Shown here piece after piece: positions 35,832 to 44,346 of a stretch of 64,000 nt of DNA. The stretch comes from Arthrobacter sp. SDTb3-6 (lineage in GTDB: Bacteria; Actinomycetota; Actinomycetes; Actinomycetales; Micrococcaceae): positions 1-64,000 of the forward strand of contig NZ_JAAMFN010000017.1 in assembly GCF_013376095.1 (NCBI RefSeq), written 5' to 3'. Position 1 is the first letter of the stretch, and each line of letters begins with the position of its first letter. The notes beneath the pieces were generated by a model. The model was given only the letters and a program-made list of their open reading frames with translations. It made no database searches and was not told the origin of the DNA. The translations under genes were made by a program, and so were the position numbers.

Positions 35832-37568
35832 CTATGCCGGCCAGCCGGACAGGTCATGGACGATTTGTCCGCCGACGGCGGTGAGCACCACTTGGCGCTC
35901 CATGAGTTCCTCGATCCTGTTCTCGTCGGGCCAGGGCCCGTCGAGGACGCAAAGGTCTGCCACCATGCCGGGGCGGAGTGTGCCCTTGTACGTTTCGGCA
36001 TGGTCCTGCCAGGCTGGAAGCGACGTCATGGCTGCCAGTGCCTCGAGGGAAGTGATGCGTTCAGGGTCATTGGCCGCGCCCGCCCGGCTTGGGGTGGCCC
36101 TCCGGACGGCGGCGATGATTGTCCGGCGCCAGTCCGTGGACGTGACGGGGGAATCGGAGGCAAGGTTCACGGCGGCTCCGGCGGAGAGGGCCGAGCGCAG
36201 CGGCTGATGCCGGGCAAAACGCTCTTCCCCCATGACGCCGCGCATCAGGTCCCCCGCCGTGGCACGGATCAAGGGGTTGGTGCTGTAGCCGATGCCCCGT
36301 CTTGCCATGGTGTGCAAGGTTTCGTTTCCGCTGAAGGCTCCGTGGATGATGTAGTGCCGGCGTTCCGGGCCCCGGCCCGGCGCGAGGCCTGACAGGAGTT
36401 CAACCGCGGTTTCGGTCGCGGCGTCGCCGGTGGCATGGATGCCGGCCTGGAGCCCGGCGTCGTCAATCAGCGCCAAAATCCTGCCCAGCTCGGCGACCCG
36501 CTCCTCGTCAGTGTCCCCGGCGACGACGAGGTGGCCGTGTGTGCATTTGGCGCCGTACGGTTCATGCATCCAGGCGGTGTTGCTGCGCGGGATGCCGTCG
36601 GAGAAAACCTTGACGCCGGCGACCGCGAGTCGCCGCGGGTCGATTCCCCGGCTCAGATAGGTGCCGGCAAGCCCCGAGGAAAGGCCTCGCCTTACGGCGG
36701 CCGCGCTCACCCCGCCCGTCCCCGCGAAGAGCATCAGGACGGCAACCCGGAGACTTAGCTCATCGGCAGCGGCCATGTCGCCAAGCAGCTCGAGGGCTCC
36801 GGTGGTGCCCGAACCGTCGAACAGTCCAGGGCTTCCGGGCCCCAAGCCGGGCTCTGTCAGCGACGTGATGCCCCGGGCGTGAAGGAGGGCCTGCGTTTTC
36901 AGCAGTGCCGAGTGCAGGACAGTGCGTGGCACATCCGGCAGTACGGAGTTCATCAGGACGGCCGCCCCGTCCTGCAGCAAGCCGGTGGGCGAACCGTCGG
37001 CATGGCGTTCAATCACTCCGCCGTCAGGATCGTGGGTGGCGTCCGTGATGCCAGCCCGGCGCAGGGCGGCCGCGTTGGCGAGCAGCTGGTGTCCCGTCTG
37101 GTCAAAGGCGACCACTGGAACGTCCTGGCGGCATTGCGCCAGGGCCTGCGCCCCACCAGGCCCGAGGGTCGCTGAATCCCATCCGTGGGCACGGATCCAC
37201 CCGTCAGGTGGAACCGGGCTGTTGCCCAGGATGCCGACAACTTGGTCCCAGTTGGCCGCGGCTGCTGCACCGATCTTGACATGGCCAAAGAGCGTCATGG
37301 CAGTGCCCACCAAATGAAGGTGTGCATCGTTGATGCCTGGAAGCACTGTGCCGCCGCGCAGGTCCACCAGGCGTGTGGCCGGCCCGGCGAGGTGACGGAG
37401 TCCGTCCCCGCCCACGGCCGTGACCACTCCCCCGGTTATGGCCAGGGCAGAGGCACCGTGGACCTGCGCAGCACGATCCGGGCCGGCCGGCAGTTCCCCG
37501 GTCAGGACGGTACCGCCAAACAGGACCAGGTCAGGGGTCTGGCTTGGGGCTTCCCATGGTGTCGACAC
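35832..37568 (-). CDS. Amidohydrolase, YtcJ-like
   Basis: The 578-residue product has the first metal site NDAHLHL after LPGINDAHLH, the YtcJ-like QTGHQLLANAAAL, HATGDAATETAVELL with a metal His and a late VNLASDSPVTSTDWR with the Asp. YtcJ-type enzymes hydrolyse C-N bonds such as N-formyl amides or cyclic amides. It is 60 bp upstream of the ABC lipoprotein gene on the same strand and divergent from a TetR gene, so it likely heads the sulfatase-importer operon. Confidence 0.88.
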   Translation of the reverse strand: MSTPWEAPSQTPDLVLFGGTVLTGELPAGPDRAAQVHGASALAITGGVVTAVGGDGLRHLAGPATRLVDLRGGTVLPGINDAHLHLVGTAMTLFGHVKIGAAAAANWDQVVGILGNSPVPPDGWIRAHGWDSATLGPGGAQALAQCRQDVPVVAFDQTGHQLLANAAALRRAGITDATHDPDGGVIERHADGSPTGLLQDGAAVLMNSVLPDVPRTVLHSALLKTQALLHARGITSLTEPGLGPGSPGLFDGSGTTGALELLGDMAAADELSLRVAVLMLFAGTGGVSAAAVRRGLSSGLAGTYLSRGIDPRRLAVAGVKVFSDGIPRSNTAWMHEPYGAKCTHGHLVVAGDTDEERVAELGRILALIDDAGLQAGIHATGDAATETAVELLSGLAPGRGPERRHYIIHGAFSGNETLHTMARRGIGYSTNPLIRATAGDLMRGVMGEERFARHQPLRSALSAGAAVNLASDSPVTSTDWRRTIIAAVRRATPSRAGAANDPERITSLEALAAMTSLPAWQDHAETYKGTLRPGMVADLCVLDGPWPDENRIEELMERQVVLTAVGGQIVHDLSGWPA

Positions 37569-37784
37569 GCAATCACCTCTCTGTGATCCAGCTAACTTTC
37601 TAAGAGTATGTCAGATGACTTGATCAATTGACTAGATCTGGGCGTATTATTTTTTGTATAGCCTGAGGGCAGAGATTTGGAGAGACCTGCAACACTGTCC
37701 GGGCACTGTCCCGGCTACGCTGCAGGGATCTGGCCGCGCAGCGGAATCGCCGTTGCCGGACCGGCCGGCTGGGAAGGGGAAAGC
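37569..37784. promoter_or_regulatory. Divergent promoter region, amidohydrolase operon / TetR
   Basis: The 216-bp gap holds an AT-rich core near 37607-37665. GACTTGATCAATTGACTAG at about 37617-37635 includes the palindrome TTGATCAA (37620-37627) and could be the TetR operator. TATTATTTTTTGTATAG at 37647-37663 may hold a -10 for the rightward gene. Confidence 0.4.
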
Positions 37785-38393
37785 ATGGCGCGCATTTCAG
37801 CCGACGACCGGCGCAGCGAGTTTGTCCGCTCGGCCGCGCGGGTGATAGCCAACCATGGTGTTGCGGCGGCCACGACGCGCCGCATTGCGGCGGAGGCCAA
37901 TGCTCCGCTTGCATCGCTGCACTACTGCTTTCGCAACAAGGACGAGTTGCTGCAGGAGGTCTACAACTACCTCAGCCGTGACTACGCGATGGCACTTCCG
38001 CCCGTGCCAGCCTCCACGGCCGGGCTGGCGCACGTCATGGAAGCGCATGCCCTGCGTGTTTGGGACCGCATGGTCCAGAACCCTCACGAGCAGGTCACCA
38101 CTTTTGAGCTGTTGCTGCGCCGCTTCCGGGTCGACGACGGCGGCCAGCCGCAGGCCCTGGCCATGAACCAGTCGATGTACAACGGCTGGATCAGCTCCAC
38201 CATGGCGCTGTTCACCGATGCCGCCGTGGCCGCCGTCGAGCCGATTCCGTCCAACCTGGAACAGGTCACCCGGCTCTTCATCTCGGGAATCGACGGCATC
38301 AGCATGCAGCACCTGGCCGACCCCGATGAAGCCAGGTCGAAGGAACTGGTCAAGTTACTGGCCCTCAGCCTGTCCAGGGCACTGGCCTACTGA
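37785..38393 (+). CDS. TetR-family transcriptional regulator
   Basis: The 202-residue product has the TetR helix-turn-helix (ARVIANHGVAAATTRRIAAEANAPLASLHYCFRNKDELL, residues 18-57) and a helical effector domain with FISGIDGISMQHL. ATG 37785 has AAGGGGA just upstream. It is divergent from the amidohydrolase-ABC-sulfatase operon and probably represses it. Confidence 0.9.
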   Translation: MARISADDRRSEFVRSAARVIANHGVAAATTRRIAAEANAPLASLHYCFRNKDELLQEVYNYLSRDYAMALPPVPASTAGLAHVMEAHALRVWDRMVQNPHEQVTTFELLLRRFRVDDGGQPQALAMNQSMYNGWISSTMALFTDAAVAAVEPIPSNLEQVTRLFISGIDGISMQHLADPDEARSKELVKLLALSLSRALAY

Positions 38394-38567
38394 GAACGCC
38401 CAGGGATTTCACGGTACGCTACACGTGGCCCGGCCGGTTTTCGGCCCTGCGGCCCTCACCGCCGAGCCGCCGGATGGCCCGCCGATTTTACGGTTTTTAC
38501 GAACAAATCGGTCCAGGTACGTCCCATCGCATGAAGACATAGGAACAAGGGAAGCGCGAGGTCCCAG

Positions 38568-39554
38568 ATGGAAATGCCAAGCTGCTGCAGTCCGGGCCGC
38601 GGGCAGGCCGTGCCGGAAACGCATGGCGTCCTGCCGGCACCCGTTCCCGCCGCGCGGGCCGCCGGCCCGGAATCGGTCCACGACGACGTCCTGGTCCCGG
38701 CGGGGACGTTCGCCATGGGCGACCCCTTCGACGAGGGCTACCCGGCCGACGGCGAGACGCCCGTCCACCAGGTCAGCATCTCCGCCTTCCGCATCGACGC
38801 CACCACCGTCACCAACGCCCGGTTCGCCGCCTTCATCAACGCCACCGGCTACCGCACCGACTCCGAAGCCTACGGCACCTCCGCCGTGTTCCACCTCGCC
38901 GTCCAGGCAGACCAACGCGACATCCTGGGCACGGCCGCCGGCACACCATGGTGGCTCAACATCCGCGGCGCCGACTGGGCCCACCCCGCCGGGCCGAAAT
39001 CCACCTGGCACGACATCCCGGACCACCCCGTGGTGCAGGTCTCCCACACCGACGCACTGGCCTACTGCGCGTGGGCCGGGCGGTCCCTGCCCACCGAGGC
39101 CCAGTGGGAATACGCGGCCCGCGGCGGCCTGCCCCAGGCCCGCTACCCCTGGGGCAACGAACTCCACGGACTGGCCGCGGACGGCACCAGAGTCCATCAT
39201 TGCAACATTTGGCAGGGCGCCTTCCCCACCGAAAACACCGGCGACGACGGTTTCCTTACCACCGCCCCCGTGCGCAGCTTCGCACCCAACGGGTACGGGC
39301 TCTTCCAAACGAGCGGCAACGTCTGGGAATGGTGCGCCGACTGGTTCCTGCCCAAGTACTACAAAACCTGCCACGGCCAGGGCACCCTGACCGACCCGCC
39401 CGGGCCCACCATCGGCCGCGGCCGCGTCATGCGCGGCGGCTCCTACCTCTGCCACGACTCCTACTGCAACCGCTACCGCCTCGCCGCCCGCAGCCACAAC
39501 TCCCCCGAATCAGCCAGCGCCAACTGCGGCTTCAGAACCACAACAACCGCCTAA
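38568..39554 (+). CDS. Formylglycine-generating enzyme (sulfatase-modifying)
   Basis: The enzyme oxidises the Cys of CxPxR in sulfatases to formylglycine using copper and oxygen. The 328-residue product has the family core GTFAMGDPFDEGYPADGETP, NIWQGAFPTENTGDDGF, NVWEWCADWF and the active-site pair Cys295/Cys300 in GSYLCHDSYCNRYR, closely similar to actinobacterial FGEs. The N-terminus MEMPSCCSPGRG carries its own CxPxR-like motif (Cys7 to Arg11). ATG 38568 has GAGG 6 nt upstream. It would mature the sulfatase at 30727-32334. Confidence 0.95.
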   Translation: MEMPSCCSPGRGQAVPETHGVLPAPVPAARAAGPESVHDDVLVPAGTFAMGDPFDEGYPADGETPVHQVSISAFRIDATTVTNARFAAFINATGYRTDSEAYGTSAVFHLAVQADQRDILGTAAGTPWWLNIRGADWAHPAGPKSTWHDIPDHPVVQVSHTDALAYCAWAGRSLPTEAQWEYAARGGLPQARYPWGNELHGLAADGTRVHHCNIWQGAFPTENTGDDGFLTTAPVRSFAPNGYGLFQTSGNVWEWCADWFLPKYYKTCHGQGTLTDPPGPTIGRGRVMRGGSYLCHDSYCNRYRLAARSHNSPESASANCGFRTTTTA

Positions 39555-39605
39555 CCAATGCTGCTTGGCGCAGGGGCAGCACCCCCGGCCACGGGCCACT
39601 TCTTG

Positions 39606-39633
39606 TTCGTTATCTGAATCAGAAGTTCCAATA
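39606..39633. promoter_or_regulatory. Candidate IclR operator, copy A (upstream of iclR)
   Basis: The site reads TTCG-n-TAT-n-TGAA-n5-AGTTC-n-AATA. The same 20 fixed positions recur at 52244-52271, upstream of the FAD monooxygenase. The pattern is a pseudo-palindrome (TATYTGAAY, five bases, RGTTCYAATA) of IclR-operator size. A possible -10 (TATAGG, about 39632-39637) overlaps its right end, which suggests autorepression. Confidence 0.6.
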
Positions 39634-39707
39634 TAGGATGAATGTGAAATGTGGCAGCAACCACAAGCGCCGGCAGCCCGCCGCCGGCCACTGATTAGGA
39701 CGGCATA

Positions 39708-40436
39708 GTGAGCTCAGCTTCAGCAGACGGCACCCCGGCCAAAACCCCGGCGCATTCACAAACCTTGTCGCGCGGCATCCGCGCGCTGGAAATCCTGGCC
39801 GAAGCCCAGTCTCCCATGACCATTGCCGAGCTGTCCGCCGCACTGGGCGTGCACCGCTCCATCGCCTACCGGATCCTGCGCACCCTGGAGGACCACTCGC
39901 TGCTGATGCGGGACGACGCCGGGCGCGTCCAGGCCGGACCGGGGCTGGCGGCACTGGCCCGCGGCGTCAATCGCAACCTGCAGACGGCGGCCCTGCCGGA
40001 ACTGACGGAACTGGCCAATGAACTGGACATGACCACCTTCATCGCGGTCTGGGACCACCGCGCGTCGGTCACCCTCCTGACCGTGGAGCCGCGCCATTCG
40101 GGGGCCACCCTGGCCCAGCGTCCGGGCACGCGCCACTCCTTTAGTTCCGGCGCGCCCGGCATCGCCATCCAGTCCGCCATCAGCGAGGACACTTGGGAGC
40201 GGCTGGCACCGGGCCTGCCCTACCGCCCGGAAGCCCGCGCCGCCAGGGCCGCCGGATTCGCCACGAGCCACGACGAGGTCCTGCCCGGAGTCGCCGCCAT
40301 CGCCGCCCCCATCCACATTCCCGGCGGCATGCCGGCCGCCATCTGCGCCATCTCCCTCGGCCCCAGCACCGACCCCGCATCCATCGGCGCCCGGCTCGCC
40401 GCCAGCGCCCACGTCATCGAGGCTCAGCTCCAGTAG
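39708..40436 (+). CDS. IclR-family transcriptional regulator
   Basis: The 242-residue product has an N-terminal winged helix (LSRGIRALEILAEAQSPMTIAELSAALGVHRSIAYRILRTLED, residues 19-62) and an IclR effector domain ending with GGMPAAICAISLGPS. GTG 39708 has TTAGGA 7 nt upstream. It precedes the homoprotocatechuate genes. A shared 28-bp site before iclR and before the monooxygenase suggests that it controls both. Confidence 0.9.
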   Translation: MSSASADGTPAKTPAHSQTLSRGIRALEILAEAQSPMTIAELSAALGVHRSIAYRILRTLEDHSLLMRDDAGRVQAGPGLAALARGVNRNLQTAALPELTELANELDMTTFIAVWDHRASVTLLTVEPRHSGATLAQRPGTRHSFSSGAPGIAIQSAISEDTWERLAPGLPYRPEARAARAAGFATSHDEVLPGVAAIAAPIHIPGGMPAAICAISLGPSTDPASIGARLAASAHVIEAQLQ

Positions 40437-40506
40437 GTGCCAGCCCGCGGCCGGAAATTCACCCCGCCCAAGGGCTTGACGTGACCGTCGCAACACGGAT
40501 ATGGTG

Positions 40507-40523
40507 ATCGTATACGATATCGT
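40507..40523. promoter_or_regulatory. GntR-type operator, overlapping palindromes
   Basis: ATCGTATACGAT (40507-40518) is a perfect 12-bp palindrome and matches the TNGTNNNACNA core of FCD-type GntR operators. It overlaps a second perfect palindrome, ACGATATCGT (40514-40523). They lie 65-80 bp before the FAH-RraA start, and a GntR gene is the second gene of the operon. Confidence 0.7.
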
Positions 40524-40588
40524 ACTTGATATTGGCGGCCGGTCCACCGGCCGCGGCAAGCCGTCAACTTCCATCCCAGGAGTGTTCC

Positions 40589-42058
40589 GTGGAACAAGTC
40601 ACAGCAGACACGCTCAAGCAGGCCGGCAAGGTCATCGCCGTCCATCTGGCGTACCAGTCCCGGGCGGACCAGCGCGGGCGCACCCCGGCAAACCCCTCGT
40701 ACTTCCTCAAGGCGTCGTCGTCCCTGAGCCTGAGCGGCTCCGACATTGAGCGCCCCGCCGGCTGCGAGCTGATGGCCTATGAGGGTGAGATCGCCCTGGT
40801 CATCGGCACGGCCGCCCGCCGCGTCAGCCCCGAGGAGGCCTGGTCCCACGTCGGGTACGTCACCGCCAGCAACGACCTGGGCATCTACGACATCAAGTAC
40901 GCGGACAAGGGCTCCAACGTCCGCTCCAAGTCCGGCGACGGCTTCACGCCCTTCGGCCCGGCCCTCATCCCGGCCGCCGACGTCGACCCGGCCGGCCTGC
41001 GCGTGCGCACCTGGCTCAACGGCGAACCCGTCCAGGACGACACCACGGCCGGCCTGATCTTCCCGTTCAGCCAAATCGTCGCGGACCTTTCCCAGCTCAT
41101 GACGCTGGAACCGGGCGACGTCATCCTCACCGGCACCCCCGCCGGTTCCTCGGTCGCCGTCCCCGGCGACGTCATCGAAGTTGAGGTTGACGCCCCCGCA
41201 GCCGGCTTGTCCACCGGGCGCCTGCGCACCACCGTCACACAGGGCACCGCGGAATTCGCCGCTTTCGGCAACCAGCCCAAGGTCTCCGACGCCGATCGCG
41301 AAGACGCCTGGGGCTCGGCCGAGGCTGCCGGCCTGACGCCGAAGGGCCTCAGCGCCGACCTCAAGCGCAAGCTGACCAGCGTGGGCACCGCCACGCTCAG
41401 CGCCCAGCTGCGCAAGCGCGGGCTGAACAACGTCAGCATCGACGGACTGAAGTCCACCCGCCCCGAACTGCGGATCGCCGGCACGGCCCGCACCCTTCGC
41501 TACGTGCCCAACCGCGAAGACCTGTTCAAGACGCACGGCGGCGGCTACAACGCCCAGAAGCGCATCATCAACACGCTCAACGACGGCGAAGTCCTGGTCA
41601 TGGAGGCCCGCGGCGAGCCCGGCACCGGCACCGTCGGGGACATCCTGGCCCTGCGTGCACAGATCAATGGCGCCGCCGCCATCGTGACCGACGGCGGGGT
41701 CCGCGACGTTGCCGCCGTCGCCGCCCTGGACATGCCCACCTTCTTCACCGGAGCGCACCCCGCCGTCCTGGGCCGCAAGCACATCCCGTGGGACACCGAC
41801 CTGACCATCTCCTGCGGCGGCGCCACCGTGCAGCCCGGCGACATCATCGTCGGCGACTCGGACGGCGTCCTGGTGATTCCGCCGTCGTTGGCGGAGGAAG
41901 TGGCCGACGACGCCATCGTCCAGGAGCACCAGGAAACCTTCATCGCCGAAATGGTCTCCGAAGGCAACAGCGTGGAGGGCCTGTACCCGATGAACGCGGC
42001 GTGGAAGGCGAAGTTCAACGACTGGGCCGCCACGCATCCGAATCCCGCGGCGCAGTAA
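40589..42058 (+). CDS. Fumarylacetoacetate hydrolase-RraA fusion, HpaG-like
   Basis: The 489-residue product fuses two enzymes. Residues 1-225 are an FAH-type domain with metal ligands Glu65, Glu67 (AYEGEIAL) and Asp96, DKGSNVRSKSGDGFTPFGPAL and LTGTPAGSSV. Residues about 255-465 are RraA/aldolase-like (AGTARTLRYVPNREDLF, GDILALRAQINGAAAIVTDGGVRD). In this context it should decarboxylate and isomerise 5-oxopent-3-ene-1,2,5-tricarboxylate. E. coli HpaG is instead two FAH repeats. GTG 40589 has AGGAG 6 nt upstream. The stop overlaps gntR (TAATG). Confidence 0.85.
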   Translation: MEQVTADTLKQAGKVIAVHLAYQSRADQRGRTPANPSYFLKASSSLSLSGSDIERPAGCELMAYEGEIALVIGTAARRVSPEEAWSHVGYVTASNDLGIYDIKYADKGSNVRSKSGDGFTPFGPALIPAADVDPAGLRVRTWLNGEPVQDDTTAGLIFPFSQIVADLSQLMTLEPGDVILTGTPAGSSVAVPGDVIEVEVDAPAAGLSTGRLRTTVTQGTAEFAAFGNQPKVSDADREDAWGSAEAAGLTPKGLSADLKRKLTSVGTATLSAQLRKRGLNNVSIDGLKSTRPELRIAGTARTLRYVPNREDLFKTHGGGYNAQKRIINTLNDGEVLVMEARGEPGTGTVGDILALRAQINGAAAIVTDGGVRDVAAVAALDMPTFFTGAHPAVLGRKHIPWDTDLTISCGGATVQPGDIIVGDSDGVLVIPPSLAEEVADDAIVQEHQETFIAEMVSEGNSVEGLYPMNAAWKAKFNDWAATHPNPAAQ

Positions 42059-42747
42059 TGAGCCCCGAGACAGCCAGCAAGTCGGAGCGGGCGTACGCCG
42101 CCATCAAGGAGAAGATCCTTGGCGGCGGGTACACGCCCGGCTACCGGCTGGTGCTGGCCAAGCTGGCCGAGGACCTCGGGTTCTCCGTGGTGCCGGTCCG
42201 CGAGGCCGTCCGCCGGCTCGAGGCTGAAGGCTTTATCACCTTCGAGCGCAACGTGGGGGCCACGGTGGCCGGGATCGATCCCACCGAGTACCTGTACACG
42301 ATGCAGACGCTCAGCATTGTGGAAGGCGCCGCCACGGCACTCTCGGCACCGCTGATCGGCCCGGAGGACATCGCCCGGGCCCGGGGCGTCAACGCGGCCA
42401 TGCGCGAGTGCCTGGAACATTTTGACCCGGTCCGCTTCACGGCGTTGAACCTGGAATTCCACAGCGTCCTGTTTGAAAACTGCCCCAACCCGCACATCCT
42501 GGACATGGTCCACCGCGGCTGGAACCGGCTGCAGGCGCTGCGGTCCTCCACGTTCAACTACGTTCCCGGCCGGGCCAAGGAATCCGTTGCCGAACACGAG
42601 GCCCTGCTGAAACTGCTGGAAAACGGGGCCGATGCCGACACGGTGGAACGCGCCGCCCGCGCCCACCGCGCGGCCACCCTGGACGCCTACCTGGCCCGCG
42701 GCACACCAGAACAGCAGGCCCGCATGCCGCTGTCCCCCACTTACTAA
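42058..42747 (+). CDS. GntR-family (FCD) transcriptional regulator
   Basis: The 229-residue product has a GntR winged helix (AYAAIKEKILGGGYTPGYRLVLAKLAEDLGFSVVPVREAVRRLEAEG) and an FCD effector domain with the metal-type HSVLFENCPNPHI and EHEALL segments. ATG 42058 overlaps the preceding stop as TAATG. Its operator is probably the palindrome pair at 40507-40523, so it would autoregulate the homoprotocatechuate operon. Confidence 0.92.
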   Translation: MSPETASKSERAYAAIKEKILGGGYTPGYRLVLAKLAEDLGFSVVPVREAVRRLEAEGFITFERNVGATVAGIDPTEYLYTMQTLSIVEGAATALSAPLIGPEDIARARGVNAAMRECLEHFDPVRFTALNLEFHSVLFENCPNPHILDMVHRGWNRLQALRSSTFNYVPGRAKESVAEHEALLKLLENGADADTVERAARAHRAATLDAYLARGTPEQQARMPLSPTY

Positions 42748-42783
42748 AATCCCACAGAACACCTGAAGAAAAGGAATTTTCCC

Positions 42784-44313
42784 ATGGCTGAGCACTACAT
42801 CCCGGACAACCTGCCCACACACCTGCAGCACTACATTGGCGGCAAGCTCGTCGACTCGATCGACGGCGACACCTTCGACGTGCTGGATCCGGTCACGAAC
42901 AAGCCCTACATCAAGGCCGCCTCCGGCAAGGTCGCCGACGTCGCCGCCGCGGTTGCCGCCGCCAAGGACGCCTTCGAGAACGGCCCCTGGCCGGGCATGC
43001 TGCCCCGCGACCGCTCCCGCGTGCTGCACAAGATCGCGGACATCGTCGAGACCCGCGGCCGGGAACTGGCCGAGTTCGAATGCTTCGATACCGGCCTGCC
43101 CATCACGCAGGCACTCGGGCAGGCCCGCCGCGCAGCGGAGAACTTCCGCTTCTTTGCCGACCTGATCGTGGCCCAGCACGACGACGCCTTCAAGGTTCCG
43201 GGCCGGCAGGCCAACTACGTCAACCGCAAGCCGATTGGCGTCGCCGGCCTCATCACGCCGTGGAACACCCCCTTCATGCTGGAGTCCTGGAAGCTGGGCC
43301 CGGCGCTGGCCACCGGCAACACCGTGGTACTCAAGCCGGCCGAGTTCACCCCGCTTTCCGCGTCCCTGTGGCCCGGCATCTTCGAGGAGGCCGGCCTGCC
43401 GGCAGGCGTGTTCAACATCGTGCACGGCTTCGGTGAGGAAGGCTACGCCGGCGACTCACTGGTCAAGCACCCGGATGTCCCGCTCATCTCCTTCACCGGC
43501 GAGTCCCGCACCGGCCAGATCATCTTCGGCAACGCCGCACCCTACCTGAAGGGCCTGTCGATGGAGCTGGGCGGCAAGTCCCCCGCCGTCGTCTTCGCCG
43601 ACGCCGACCTGGAAGCCGCCATCGACGCGACGATCTTCGGCGTCTTCTCCCTCAACGGCGAACGCTGCACCGCCGGCTCGCGCATCCTGGTCGAACGCAG
43701 CATCTACGACGAATTCGTGGAGCGCTACTCCGCCCAGGCCAAGCGCGTGAAGGTTGGCCTGCCCCACGACGACGCCACCGAGGTCGGCGCGCTGGTCCAC
43801 CCCGAGCACTTCGAGAAGGTCATGTCCTACGTGGAGATCGGCAAGACCGAAGCCCGCCTGACCGCCGGCGGCGGCCGCCCCGCGGAGTTCCCGGAAGGCA
43901 ACTTCATCCAGCCCACCGTCTTTGCCGACGTCGCCCCGGATGCCCGGATCTTCCAGGAGGAGATCTTCGGCCCGGTCGTCGCCATCACCCCGTTCGACAC
44001 GGACGAGGAGGCCCTTGAGCTGGCCAACAACACCAAGTACGGACTGGCCGCCTACATCTGGACGAACGACCTCAAGCGGGCACACAACTTCGCCCAGGAC
44101 GTTGAAGCGGGCATGGTGTGGCTGAACTCCAACAACGTCCGCGACCTGCGCACCCCGTTCGGCGGCGTGAAGGCCTCCGGCCTGGGCCACGAGGGCGGCT
44201 ACCGCTCCATCGATTTCTACACGGACCAGCAGGCCGTCCACATCAATCTCGGCGCCGTCCACAACCCCGTCTTCGGCAAGGCCGAGGACGCCGCCGAAGT
44301 GATCGACGCCTAA
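42784..44313 (+). CDS. hpaE: 5-carboxymethyl-2-hydroxymuconate-semialdehyde dehydrogenase
   Basis: This NAD-dependent enzyme oxidises the ring-cleavage product of homoprotocatechuate. The 509-residue product has ITPWNTPFMLESWK, the base in SMELGGKSPAVVF, the nucleophile Cys in LNGERCTAGSRI, and EIFGPVVAITPF. Length and its place directly before hpaD match HpaE. An AAGGAA ribosome site precedes ATG 42784. Confidence 0.93.
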   Translation: MAEHYIPDNLPTHLQHYIGGKLVDSIDGDTFDVLDPVTNKPYIKAASGKVADVAAAVAAAKDAFENGPWPGMLPRDRSRVLHKIADIVETRGRELAEFECFDTGLPITQALGQARRAAENFRFFADLIVAQHDDAFKVPGRQANYVNRKPIGVAGLITPWNTPFMLESWKLGPALATGNTVVLKPAEFTPLSASLWPGIFEEAGLPAGVFNIVHGFGEEGYAGDSLVKHPDVPLISFTGESRTGQIIFGNAAPYLKGLSMELGGKSPAVVFADADLEAAIDATIFGVFSLNGERCTAGSRILVERSIYDEFVERYSAQAKRVKVGLPHDDATEVGALVHPEHFEKVMSYVEIGKTEARLTAGGGRPAEFPEGNFIQPTVFADVAPDARIFQEEIFGPVVAITPFDTDEEALELANNTKYGLAAYIWTNDLKRAHNFAQDVEAGMVWLNSNNVRDLRTPFGGVKASGLGHEGGYRSIDFYTDQQAVHINLGAVHNPVFGKAEDAAEVIDA

Positions 44314-44346
44314 CCCCCACCCCAACCGCTCGAAGGAGAGAACACC

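Noticed and set aside
38409-39497. Minus-strand frame opposite the formylglycine-generating enzyme
   Set aside because: Glycine/valine/aspartate-rich shadow without domain; the + strand FGE has a clear active site.
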